A DNA stretch of 64,000 nt from Varroa destructor (taxonomy: Eukaryota; Arthropoda; Arachnida; Mesostigmata; Varroidae): positions 34,625,472-34,689,471 of the forward strand of contig NW_019211455.1 in NCBI RefSeq assembly GCF_002443255.2, given 5' to 3'. How positions within the stretch are numbered: position 1 is the stretch's first letter; each line of letters begins with the position of its first letter. Both the position numbers and the translations under genes were made by a program. Shown one piece after another: positions 48,201 through 61,200 of this stretch. The notes under the pieces are model-generated. The model was not told the DNA's origin. It did not search any database and saw nothing but the letters and a program-made list of their open reading frames with translations.

Positions 48201-48960
48201 CCCTGAACTGATTGCGCGACCAACCACAGTTCGTTTCCGGTGATCCCAATAAGGGCTCTAAGCCCGCCAAGTTTTCAAACCGGCATGCGACCTCACGATG
48301 TAGGAGGGGCCTCCTATTGACGACAGCGCCATCTATGAGTACTACCTGCTAGTGGACGGTAGTCCTCTCCACATCAATGAAGAAAGAGCGAAACAAGCGG
48401 CCGAAGAACGAATGAATTAGTTGGTATTGGCGTTTGCTGATTGTGTGTCCATTGGCGGGTAGACTGACAGGGTGAACAACCATCGGTTTCACGAGTTAAA
48501 ATAACAGAAGAGAATCTATCGCACAGAATAAGGATATTTAGGTGTATAAGGAATATTAATTGGATTGCGGTGATACAGGATTAAACAAACGCAGTTATGT
48601 GCTTGTGGTTTGTGTACGCGTTTGCAAATTCATCTATCCCGCTACATGTTTACACGATCGTCTTGTAAAACTTGATTAGAATGACAACTTAAACAAGGAT
48701 GCTACGACAAATATTGCTTTGAACAATGATCGAATTCATTAAAATCATCAGAATGTGATTGTCGTAGACTAGCGCTACGCCGCCTAACTGACCATCTCTT
48801 ATTTGTACGAAATCTGTATACATCGTCCACTGTTGCTCCGAAACTTACATCCGCATTATTAATCGGACGCCTTAGAGAGACGATCTAATTCAGTACCAAA
48901 AAATAAGGAATATCGTATACAGAAAAATATATGAAGCGAAGCGATTTTTTGTATATAACC
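45259..48960. other. Intergenic before Patched, no gene recognised
   Basis: AT-rich, with a 23-A run at 47915-47937 and GC-richer sequence at 48.0-48.45 kb. A short + frame ending at 48420 includes IYEYYLLVDGSPLHINEER, unrecognised. The Patched promoter and any noncoding first exon should lie here or further upstream. A TATATAA occurs at 48952-48958, but no start site can be assigned. Confidence 0.45.
47915..47937 (+). repeat. 23-base poly(A) run
   Basis: Uninterrupted A23, followed by GTTCACAGAAG. It could be the tail of a retroposed copy, but the upstream sequence is not recognised and no target-site duplication was found. Confidence 0.7.
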
Positions 48961-49027
48961 GTCCATTAAGGTGCGACAGTAACCGTTGATGAGAGCAAGG
49001 GCCTTCCCCAACTGAGCTAGTTCGGAC
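48961..49027 (-). repeat. tRNA-like sequence, probable tRNA-derived SINE head or tRNA relic
   Basis: The minus strand begins GTCCGAAC, then TAGCTCAGTTGG (an exact A-box-like D arm, plus-strand 49008-49019), then an anticodon-arm-like segment whose 7-base loop is CTCTCAT. The T arm is poor (GGTTACTGTCGC instead of GGTTCGAnTCC) and the acceptor stem does not close, so it is not a functional tRNA. It lies antisense, 68 bases before the Patched start codon. Confidence 0.4.
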
Positions 49028-49094
49028 TGTGTCATGTGCAGAATCACCGGAATACGTGTTTTACTGTCGCTTCTGAACGTAGTGACACGTTCTT

Positions 49095-49259
49095 ATGACC
49101 ATGGTAAAGATGACTTCTGAAGTACAGATCGCCATGACTCCGGATAAAATTAATTTAGGTGATGTCGCACCATCGCAATCACTCGACACGATCGAGTATG
49201 ATTTGCTCACAAGGACTAGCTGGACTGATGCCAGTATCGCCTACGAAGAGATCAAACAG
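49095..49259 (+). CDS. ptc: Patched exon with start codon
   Basis: The frame opens at ATG 49095, with an in-frame TGA three codons earlier. A second ATG at 49101 sits in a better context (accATGG), so translation may start there. The exon encodes 55 residues ending TRTSWTDASIAYEEIKQ. The block RTSW-DA--A is typical of Patched N-termini. The donor acag|gtacga at 49260 gives phase 0. Confidence 0.8.
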
Positions 49260-52200
49260 GTACGACTGGAGCTCAAGATCTAGGCAGCTGCATTTATAGC
49301 ATGCATGCAAACACATGCGTCCATGCAAGTATTTGAAAGTCTCATTTGGATGCTGTTATCAGTGGGTAGCTAGCATCATTTTACTCAATGGAAATGCTCA
49401 AAATTACCTAAGGATTACATTTTTTAGCAAATCCGATTGGACAGTCGAAAATTGGAACGGACAACTCTGTTGTGCATTTATTTTTAGTGTATTGAACTAG
49501 CGCTTGAATTATACTGTTTTTCATTGTTGAAGTGCCTTCTAACATAGGCACGTTTGTTGAAATTCCGTTTCATCGCAGGTGACTGGACAAACATCAATGT
49601 TTTGTCGTGTTACTTGTTTTTACGGGTCTAACGAGATACTAGTGTAGGACAATTTGCTTCGTCACCTCCTAAAAACCCCGACAGGTTCCTTTTGCGACTT
49701 ATATGGAACAATGATATCATTGTTAAATTATAACGTGCTTTTTCATTGCGTTTCGTTCATGGAGGGGTTGCGCGCTTTAATATTAAATTTATCTTGTATT
49801 ATGTCAGCCCGCAATCACTTTTCTATTATAGTACTTATTAGTTTCTGCCTCGATAAGAAAAAAAATCATTGTACATATTAAAATCAATAGAAATGTGTTA
49901 TTCAAGTGAGTTAAATGCAATAAAATGTAAAACAATTATGATTCCCAAATAATTCTTTCTAAAAAATAGATTCAGGATGTCTAGAGGCTTCAACAGCAAC
50001 AATATGTCTCAACAAAAGAAATTCGACGAGACTAATTAATATTTGCAATTGTGTATAATTGCAGTCGGTATTTTGGAAACCTAAACACAATCAGTAGCAG
50101 TGATATATTGGAGACGATTTAATTAAATGCACTGAGTGGAAATAAAATTTAGTATTTGCAGCACGCTAAAGCTTTTAATGTCATTACGGCCCATCGCTTT
50201 CGAATATAAGACAGTTCCTACTACCATGCGTGCAGTGGTCCTGTATTTTGCTTTGTCACGTGTTGAGCGGCAAACAGCTGCATGCTTGATTTGTTATTAT
50301 GTTAGAGGTGTTCTCCATCACATAAAGCCGTTTGCGGCCACATATTTTTTTTTATTAAGACAAAGGTTGTGGAAGGAAATCTACAGGTGTCGCTAATTGA
50401 ATTCATTTTACTACGAGTATGAGCTTTTTCAATTGTCTGACTGTAATTTAATGATCTTGTATAGAATTAGATTCCCGCGATCGTTCTACTGTTATACGAT
50501 AACTTTTATGGCTCCTTTGAGTATATAAAAGTACACCTTCTACTAATTCGTGCGGCAAAAAGCTGAGCATTTTTGTATCAGGTGTTTTTAAGAAGAGTGT
50601 TTGAACTTTCCTGTTGTTCGAACAGAACTGAATCTGGTTTTGGGCTTTAATACTTTCTAGATATATCAGTTACAGTTTTGTCCAAGAGATACATTATTCC
50701 TGCATACATATATATTCTTACTATGTATCATAATATAATAATATCATGAATAGTCAACATGACTGTTTCTTCTACTCAAGGCTCCTCGTCTTGAAAAACC
50801 TAACGACGAACCTGAAACGAACATGTCGAAGAAGTGGTTCCTATGCCGTAAAATTTTAATGTAGTATACTCGTTGATAATTGACTATGCTTAACTAGCAT
50901 AAGCAGCACCAAACAGCATAATTATCACTTTTCCCAGGTTTATGTTGATTCTATCCGTATATAGCGCAAACATTTTCGCCACGAAATATCGCTTGGAGAA
51001 ATTTTCCTGTTTAATTCTTATATTTAAAAGCCTGTCGAGATCTGCTTTAAGTAAACGTACTTCTGAATGGTATGATTTATATGTTTTGTACTAAAATTCG
51101 GAATACTGCTGCTTAAGTGGTAATATATTAATATTATCAATTAAGAACTTTACGAAGACCAGTATCAAGTTTAATGAAAAATTCATAAAAGAAATATTTA
51201 AGAGAAACAGTTTTATGTATACAAAATAGTCGTGTATGTGAGAAATACTTTAATGCTAGACTTTGAAATTCTTCTAATAATACTACATGTGGGCGAGTAA
51301 AACAGTTTCTCAAAATCATTACTTTTATTAGTAATAATAAAAAGTCAAGTAACGCATTTTTTGAATGTATAATCGAAGCATTTTTTATTAAAGAGAAACT
51401 TTCTGGATAAACAAGATAGTATTTGTTAGGTTTGTGTAGCAGCTTTAATTTTTCAAATATTAATGTTATCATTGGACTAAAGCTCGGGAGGCTTTGTCTT
51501 GCGTCTATTCGCTATGAGCCGTATCTTAATGTTGTTGTGTAGAGATAAGAAGCTATTTATATTTAAAATAAAAATAATGTCGAATGGCTACCAGCTATTT
51601 TCTAATAACCGTAAGCACAGTAATAATTGAAACAGTTTGATGCAACACACGTTGAGCACACTTATTCATGCGACAGAATTTTCATACTGATGACATACCA
51701 CGTGGGCAGTGCTGGTGGTCGCCTTGGTGTTTCTGAATGGCGGTGCAGCGTTGTTCTCGGGAATCGAAAAGAAATTGCTTTGGTGTATGACCAAATTGAC
51801 AGTCTCTACGTAGCTCCTTTAGAGGAAACGTATTTGCCCAATTGGCTCTATTTTCCGAACTGCTCTTTCCAGGGCGAAACAATACAGTCCGATGAAAAGT
51901 CAACGTTAAAAGGTAGATCTTGGACAAACAAACCCGCTACTCTGGACTTTTCGCAATTAGTAGATACACTGGTTATCGTTAAAAACATGATTTATGGATT
52001 TGTTTCTAAGTCTCACATTCGGTCCATTTAGTTTCTCGAAAATCTCGCGAAATTTTGGCTTACTATCAAGGATAACTCATTTTACACATATTAATCTCCT
52101 ATTAACAAGCGAAACCGTTTATGAATTTTTGTTAATTCTTACTATGTTATGTTAAAATTAAAGTTACGAGATTTAGTAAAGATATAAATAGGGCTAGTGT

Positions 52201-55200
52201 CTGGTGATATTACATTTATGTTTATGGTACGGTAAAAATTGTGTTAGTGAGTTATATCATTTAGGCAACAGTGCATAACTAGATATGGGTTTTTAAAATC
52301 CCACTCTTAGCGCAGCGAAACACAGATATGGTTGCTGGGCTTCAAGGGGGTCCTTATGGGCGCTACATTACGACCGGGAGTAATGGCACTAAGAAGATAA
52401 AGAAGAAAATATGTTTGATAATGAAGCCATCTCAGAGCTGATCGGCAAGCAAAATCAGGGGCTAACTTGCGGAGCGGCAGGCAAACAGAAAAGTAGGGAC
52501 ACAGCGAAATCTTTCTATGACTTCATTTGATTGTAGCTCACAGCAGTCTTCCTTAGCCTAGGAACAACTAGATCAGACAAGTATGCGACTCTGTAGGTCT
52601 GGTAGATTCAGTAAAGCGTCCGTCCGGCAATATTCGTCGACGAAACGCCGCTGCCGGCCACTCTCTTTGCTGGTGCAATCGGGTGCTTTCCTAGTTCGCC
52701 TCTATTATACTCTCTGAGACCCGCTTGTTTTTGTACACTTGGACTCTAACATTAGCTACGATAGCTGGTACGCGTTGGCCGTAAATGGGATGATCGTTGT
52801 ATATGCTCGCTGGCGTTCGTGATGGGTGGCCATTCCCAGAAGGGGCTTTCAGTCCTCCGCGAATAATAGCCAAGTTAGAGGCTCCAGCTTCTCGCTGTGA
52901 CTACCTATCAGCCTGCCTCTACCCCCGAGAAGAAGCCAGCGATTCTAGATCCCTTGCTAGTACCGCCATCGTCGGGCTCAGCATCAGCTAGCATGGTGGG
53001 CAGATAGGTAGGCAGTCGAAGGCGACAATGGCGCGCAACATCTCCGTAGAGTCGGCAGCAGCATGAAACGACAGCATGGAGCGATCGTCGGTCGGTCGAG
53101 AGTACAAGACTGACTAACGACCCAGTAGCTTGCTGCTCTGCTGATGTTGCTGTTGGCGCCGTTTCAATCGATCCTAAAGAATCAGCAACTCCGCTGTCTT
53201 TTAAGCTTCACGCCGTAACATGACGGCAATAGCGTGGATAGGACAAAACGAAAAGGAACGAAACGAGCCAAATAGGCCAAATGGGCTAACGGATGACAAG
53301 ATACTCCACATAGAGTATATTTCTATAGAGCACGACGTGCAACTATAGCTCAACACAAACCTGCCTTATGAAGATAGTTAGTGTAGTACCCGGGCTCACT
53401 GTATATTTCACACGTGTATTGGTCTAGACGAGTAACTACAAAGTCGTGATTTATTCCTGTTTTTATCCCTCAAAAAACCTCCATAATTTGACATGACCTT
53501 CAAGGTTGTAATCGAAGATATCGGGACAATGTATTGAATAACACTGTTAAGGAGTATTTAAGAAATCGAAAAATTCGAGATATATAATTAAGAAAGCTTT
53601 CCTTTTTAATTTAAAAAACAAGTTCGAAACTTTTCACTTATCCGGACATTTAAATTCATTACGAACACACGCATGAATACGTGAGTCTGTAAAATACACG
53701 GTGACTGAAAGAAAGAGAAGTCAAATGCCAGGTCAGATTACCGTTTATTAGAACTGAACAAATAAAAACAAAATACAACGAACTTATCAAATTTTTTTCA
53801 TCTTTATCGTTAGCTTCTTTGTTGGCATGAGTGCGAAATATATTATTGAAGCGAAAATCTTTTGCTTCGGCAATTCACTCTTATTGGCTTTCCCAGATTA
53901 TCGGTAAGCCAGTATAAATAATCTTGTTACTTCACAAGTGTAATATGCTCAACGAGAAACAGCTAGTAGTCGAAAGCGGTATTCGCCTGCGCACTCGAGT
54001 GTACAGAGGCACGCAATGTGAAACGCGACGACTGTATTTGATGAAGACATCAGCAGGCCACGGGCATCTGACAACTCAGCTGCGACAAAAAATGCCGATG
54101 GGCGCTATAGAGGGAAAGACCGAAAGCGCAGAATACTAGGGGCCCAGTTCGACAACAAGCGGCTAGGCATCAGCCAACAGCAAAGTACCCCTAAGAAAAA
54201 CAACGTCAAACGTTGATGCGTTTTTTGCGTGAGCTTTGAGAGAAGAGACAGCCTAAAGATAAGCTAACCGGATACGTACGTCGGCTGGGAGGATATATAA
54301 ATAACCTTATGCCAAAGGCCTGCAGAATGACATGGGTCAGCTACACAAAACGAATACATACGCGCGTATTAACAAATAATTTATCTTAACATTTAAATAA
54401 CTCTAGTAGAATTCACTCTTAATTTATAAAAATCTGGCGGAGGTTACTGCAGTGATAAGACCAATTACTCTCTTAAGGAAAGCTTTTGTTAAAAATGACT
54501 GTTAGAGTACGCAGATTTGACCATAATATCAGGCTTGACCAAAATAGTGTCACTTTACTTTGGTTCTTGTTATCTATAATAGAATAAATATGTATAATAT
54601 CCACATTGCTCCTGATATCACATTGTTAGAAATTCAATGGTTTAAAAAAATTATTGGATTTCAGAGTGCAGTGTCCTCATAGCCATGCATTATTAAAATA
54701 GAATCTGGACTGGCATTGGAAACTCTAACTTTTTATCGCATGATAACCGAATTTTCATAGCATGTCTCCCAAACTCTTAATATCTTTGATATTTGGTTAT
54801 CAGATCTCACAGTAACTACATCTGAAAACTTATATGGGATTCAGGTTTATGGATCACAAAGTTACAATTTTTTGTATATTCCGAATGCAGGAACGGGCTA
54901 GGGGTAACCAGGCTTCGCTCTGGCTACGGAAGCACCTTCAAGTACATCTGTACGAAGTTGGGTGTGGTATCCAAAGGAATCCCGGCAAAATTCTTTTCGT
55001 AGGGCTGCTTATTCTCGCTATCTTCTGCGTTGGACTTAAATCCGTCCGGTACGAATACGAGCTCGAGAAACTCTGGATTGAAGGTAGGAATATAATCATT
55101 CTCTACAAGTGACGTAATCATTATTCGCATAAAAACTATAGTTAAATTAGGAAATATAATAAGAAAGTATCGATATTGGAAAACGACGAATAAAAATATA

Positions 55201-58200
55201 ACAATATGTGATACATTAATTAACGATTCTTCGGAGTAAGGTCAATAATCAAAGGGTATCACAATACTAGTGTGAGTGTAACTACTTCTGCATTTATTAC
55301 CGGCTTTTTGTGCGCATACTCCATTAACAAATTTACTGTTAGTCAAAAGAAGGATAAGAAGGTGCCTTGGAATGGGGGATTAGTAACTTGAGTTTTGCTG
55401 TAAATATTTTAACTAGCAGCATAAACCCACGTAAGGTATAGCCAAACAGGCTCTAAAATTTTGTTCTATCTTGGCATACATGAACTCATCTACATGAGCT
55501 TATAACTTAACACGTAGTGGGTTTTTTGAAGGAAAACAGGCAGGATTTAACGTCGGTTAAACGTCGCATATTTTTGCACTTTGTAGCTGGTAACATTTGA
55601 ATAAATCATATTGATAATTATTGTGAGACGATTGTTGTCGTATACTAGAGAACTATACGTATTTAGTATTGTGATGTCTAGTCAAACGTTTGAAATTGCG
55701 TGTATTAAATTTTTGTTCGGTATTCGCTAGTTGAGCGCACCTGCATTATATATGTGTAGAAAATCTGTTACGGCCACTAGTTTACCTAATTATTCTAAAC
55801 TACCGAGCCCACACTTGTTATATAAAATAGTTTGTATATGATATTACATAAACATGAAAGGTTTCTCAGAAAAAGGCTCATATCAATTTTTAATTAAATA
55901 TGCTTTCTGTTGTCTAAGGCAAGAGGACAGCAAATGGGACTTAAAGCAAATTCAGAGGATTCTATACAAAAGATTTTAAGTGTCATAAAGGAAGGAATTC
56001 TAGCCTAAATGTGTAAGTCAAAATTAAAAGCAATTTAAGTCCTGCACAAATAGTCGTTGGGGAGTCTTTATTTTATATCAATCTAAATAGCAGAAAACAT
56101 GTAAATTATTGCAATAAAGAGCTGATCGTGTAACACATCTTTAACAGACGCATCCTAATACTAATTCTATATTACTACGATACTGTGTTACGAAGGTGCC
56201 AAAGTGTAATATTATAAGTGTGTATGTTGAAAGTGCAATAGACGAACGTTTAGCCGTTTAACTGATAATTCTTTATGATATCGCTTGAAAATTTCACATG
56301 GGTATTTAACATCTTTCGTTTTTTTTTTATATTTCCAAATCTAAGGCTAACAAGTCCTAAAACTGTTTCTCTAGGTACAGCTTCTTGCCAATCATATCAT
56401 ATACAATGTATTAGGTCAGATAATCTCTTATTGCGACGTAGTTCGGAAGACAGAGCTCCTAGTTATATGAGTGGACCTCAATTCTGTTAATCTGATGTTA
56501 ATAAGATCATTCGAATAACCACAATTATCATTGTTGTAGCTATTGTATTTTAAACATATAATAACGCTATTTCACAATAACCTACTATTATATAAACATA
56601 GAAATAGGACTAGGGTGTTACTGTGCAATCAATACTATGCAATTGAATCTAGATTGCAATATTGTGCATATTTCCTGTTTCCTTAATAGATGTGAAATGA
56701 AGACCCTCCAACGGTCCAAGAACTTTTTTCGAACCGACCAGTGAGGTCTGCCTCACGTTGTATGTATAACAGTAATGTATTTACTGCGCCACTTATTCCT
56801 ATACAATAATGCCCAGGGCTGAAATATTCGTATTACAAGGTTGTAAGCCATTTTTGCATGGTCCACGTGTTTGAAATCTTGGATTTCATACATAAGTTAT
56901 AAATATGTTAACGTGTGAAATCGTTAGCATTATGCGAAGCGCAGCAACTGGCACACGCAAAGAAAACTGCTACTAATATACCAATAATTCCGAAGCAATA
57001 TATATGGAGGCAGCGTGGTATGGTTTCATAACACTGAAATTGCGGGTACTACAATGCTTCAGTAGCAATGCGATTGTCCACTAGACACAGCGACCTGTAG
57101 ATTTTAGAACAGACACGTTTATTTTAAACGTCGGCCGTCCGAAATAATCACAGGATTTCACGCATAAAGCTCGCAACATTTATTTAGAAAAGAGCACATT
57201 TAGAATGATACGATAGAGCATGTTCGTATGCAAACAGAAAAATGTTTTTGACAGGTGTCATGCGCATTGCTGTAATATAATAATATATATGTAAGATAAT
57301 ATATTTATAGGCGTGAAACAAGTTTTGCTTTCATTAACACTTTATTTTTGCAACAATTTGCAAACGTTTAAATAAATGCATATTTTCTGAACTCACAATC
57401 TCCGTTCCTTCTGCTTTAAAATTGCACTTTTTAGGAAGCGTAGACATCACAACTATGGTTTTGGTACCGACCGATCGAACAGTCCTTTGCCCATATGTTG
57501 CAAGAAAACTGAATTCTTTCGAATAACCTTACCCATTTTGCATAAACAAAACAATCTAAATGTTATCAAATATGTAAAATATTTGAGTTACATTAGCGTT
57601 ATTTAGGGCCCAACTAATCTCATCTTTGTTCGGCCTAAAAGCCCACGCTCTATCTGACAGTGTGATCAGTGACTACAGTTTATTTCTATGGTGGTTTGCA
57701 ATGTGCGCTGGAAAAATGAAGCGTTCGCAGAAAGCAGGTCTTACTGTATTAGCGTATTAAGGCATAGTCGTTTAAATACCGAACAATTCTTGTGTTAAAA
57801 TCGAATTCTTGAGTTAAAATCGTATTAGCGTGCTTCTTCATTTAAATAAATTCTTTATGTTGCCTCTAAGCGAAAAGCGTAGGTGTGTGAACGTATTTAT
57901 GTAGTTGCTGGTAGCATTAATTGGCGGCTGCTATCACAGTTTAGGTGATATTATTTGCCTTAATAACATTGGTCTAAGCGGGTAGGTATATTTATTGAGG
58001 TATATTTATATGTAGACTAGGGTTTGTGGATAACGACTACTTGTTTGTCATTTTTTTATTGTTTGGCTGAAAGGATAGTTAGAAACGTGCAGACTGCGAA
58101 TCGAGTTCGCTTTAAAGTCAGTCCTTACGTGGTAAGTACTAGTAATCGAGACGCGAACCTAGCTTTCACCAAATGCATTACTTTAGTTAATATGGAGTTT

Positions 58201-61200
58201 GCTCAAAAAATGTTATTTCTACTTTCTCAGTTTTAGGTCCATCGTAACGTAAACTTTTGATCTCACTTGCCAATTTTATGTAATCAAATGCTCTGTATTA
58301 AATTCCAGTATCACACGTTACAGCGCGATCGGCTCCGTTCTGTACTTTATAAATTTGCGTAGATATTAAGTTTGAGGTTTTACCAAACCAAAATAGATGA
58401 CTATATTGTATTTACACATAATAAGCGTGTGTGTACGTTGATCAAACACGATCGCTGGGAACGAGAGTATAATAAATAATAGTTAATGTCACAGTTAGCT
58501 TCATCTAGAGTTCAAAGCCAACGAGCGCCTTCATAAGGAATCCAATACCATAAAATGATGTAATTCTATATATGTATAGATTCAGCGGCTAAATATACGA
58601 TTGTCGAGCTGACATTGGCTGACACAGCTTGTAGTGCTTGCAAAATTAACGAATAAGTTTTGTCATAATGAACAAGAAGCATGGGCTTTGAATACAGTTA
58701 TGTATGTCTTAAAAGAAGGTTTAATTAGACGCAATGCGTTGTTACCGTATGTGACACCCAATAGAAAGCGTTGCGGGTAATATCAAAAGAAGAGCATGCA
58801 CAGTTTTCGTAGCTTGTGTTCCTTAGGGATTCTCGTTCATAAGAATTCATCGGAATCGAGCATCAGACCATTGGGCGCTGAAGTCACTATATGCTAAATG
58901 ATGGCTTTGGTGAACGGGAGGCGGTCCGTGGTCGACGTCAGGAGAGATGAGGGGCCCCCGGAATGAAGACATCTTCGTCTAAGACAGCAGAGCCGATAAG
59001 AAGACGTAAGAAAGCGAGACTGCGTGACTGACGGTTGCTCATATGCATAGACTGACAGACCATCGGACCGGCAGGCTCGCGTTTGGCCGAAACCGCCCGA
59101 CAAGAGGGAACTGACACGGTTCATAAGAATCAGAACGGACAAGTGTAATAGGAGCAGTTGACGATGAAAATAAGTTGTCGTCCAAGTTTTGGTTCTGAAA
59201 CGCTGAAAGACTGACGAGACGCATTGAGGTGATCGCATGGATACTGAGTCTCTTGGTTGCAAAGTGAAAATACTAGAACAATGGTCGCAAATGCTTCTGA
59301 GAGCAGTGCTATGCATTATCAGTCTTATGCAGAAATGCGGTTCTCATTCAAATATATATAATAAACATATAGAGCGTCCAAAGTTTATTGTTAATGATAA
59401 TCACTGTTACGGTAATTTGACCTTATTTGATGCTGATAAATAAGTTGTAATGTATTGCGTTTGTGAAGAAGGTTGTGACATTTTTCAGGACACTTGGCCT
59501 GTAATTTCTTTAACGGAGCTTAAATCGTCACAATTTTCACTGTGGCTCCGCATGTCCTATGCTCCTACATCCAGGGCCGATCTCACCACTAAGGGTTTTA
59601 TCACGTGCTGCAGTTGCTGCGGTCTGCTCCGTTATGTACACCCAGCTTTTATAGTTTGCCGATAGTAGATTCAGTAAAAGCAGCCTTCTGAAGAGGCATC
59701 AGTAGACCAATAATCTTTTCGCTTGATTCTGCCGACAGTGTATTCTATATATTTGGACGTGCAACTTTCTATTTTTAAGTGCAAAGACTTAGAGGTTCTT
59801 TAACCCGAAAGGAATAGAAACAACGACGATAAGTAGAGATATAGAAACTAGACAGGATCCAGTAAATAAGCATAACACAGAGATAGATGAACCTAATATG
59901 ACGATTATTTGCCGTCCATTGTGCAGTTAGTCAGTTGTCCTTCTTCATGTATCTACTAGTTATTTAGCTGCCAGGTAACCAACGTTTATTTTAATCTTAA
60001 CGTTTCAGAGGGGGGCCGAGTTACTCGCGAATTGGAGTACATACGAACTAAGCTTGGGGTGTCGGCTGCAGACAGCCAACAAATTATTATTCAAAGTTCA
60101 AGCCCAGATATAAGTGCTAACATTCTACGTTATGAGGCGCTTCTGACTCACGTAGATCTTTTGAGGGAAGCCCTTCAAATAGAAGTCGACGTGTTCGGAC
60201 AGTAAGTGTTTATTGTTTAGATTGCTTTAAGAATGTTTTTTTTAATATAATGGCAAGCAATAGTTCAGATCCATTGCACACTTGAGTTATTGTTTAAAAA
60301 CAACTTCAAACCCTAACTAAGAATTAAGTAATCCGCAAAGAAAGCACTAAAGATCGCCCAAATTCGAGACCATATTTAAGATAATTAGAATTTGAGGTTA
60401 ACAAACTTCACAGCTACTATTACGCATTTACTGTGTCGATGCATGAGCAATCTCCGATGTCGAAGTATGCTGTAGAGTAAGATCCTTTAGCTTTAATTAG
60501 GCGTAGCTTTAAATGACGTTTAAACTCTAGTTTACATCGGTGATGGATATTGTAAGACGACGTGCCATTACTAGGACACTAAGAAATTGATTTATAGCTA
60601 TTCTATATGCTAAAATTACATTTTATTACATAACCTTTTGCAGGTCCTGGAGTCTGCAAGACTTATGCATAAAAGCGAGTGTTCCAGCCTTTAATCACCA
60701 CTTCATAGATCAGATATTTGAAAATATCATGCCATGCATAATAGAAACCCCGTTAGACTGCTTCTGGGAGGGTTCGAAACTACTCAGCCCATGGTATCCC
60801 CTAACAATTGAAACATTTGGCATTCAAAACCTCACCTGGCTCAATCTGAATCCAACGAGGCTAATGAAAACAATGATTAAGACCTTGGGTACTACTGATT
60901 TTCCCTTTGAATCTATGGAGAATTTTATGGCTCGTTCGGGTATTACCACGGCGTATCAAAAACGGCCATGTCTTAACCCAGACGATCCAGAATGTCCTGA
61001 AACGGCTCCAAATAAGAAATCTCGCATTTTACCCGACATTGGTGCCGCATTAACCGGAGGTTGTTATGGCTTTGCTACTACTGATGGCATGCACTGGCCT
61101 GAATCACTTATTGTCGGCGGCATCCAAAAAAATCGATCTGGTTTAATAACGCGTGCAGGCGCACTCCAAACTATTATACAACTTATGGACGATAAAACAA

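Larger units (their letters stand above)
49260..54890 (+). other. Patched intron 1
   Basis: 5.6 kb. It holds an unexplained 134-codon open frame at 51627-52031, a GC-richer block at 52.32-53.26 kb with a one-mismatch Ci/Gli site, and an unrecognised frame at 53924-54139. The remainder is AT-rich with no transposon motif identified. Confidence 0.6.

Noticed and set aside
58894..59316. 140-codon minus-strand open frame in Patched intron 2
   Set aside because: It is Ser/Arg/Leu-rich, lacks motifs, and lies in a GC-richer patch where stops are rarer. No splice context was seen.
60729..60731. Met in the long Patched exon as a translation start
   Set aside because: The exon continues in frame upstream to an acceptor at 60644 and encodes conserved Patched sequence before this Met.
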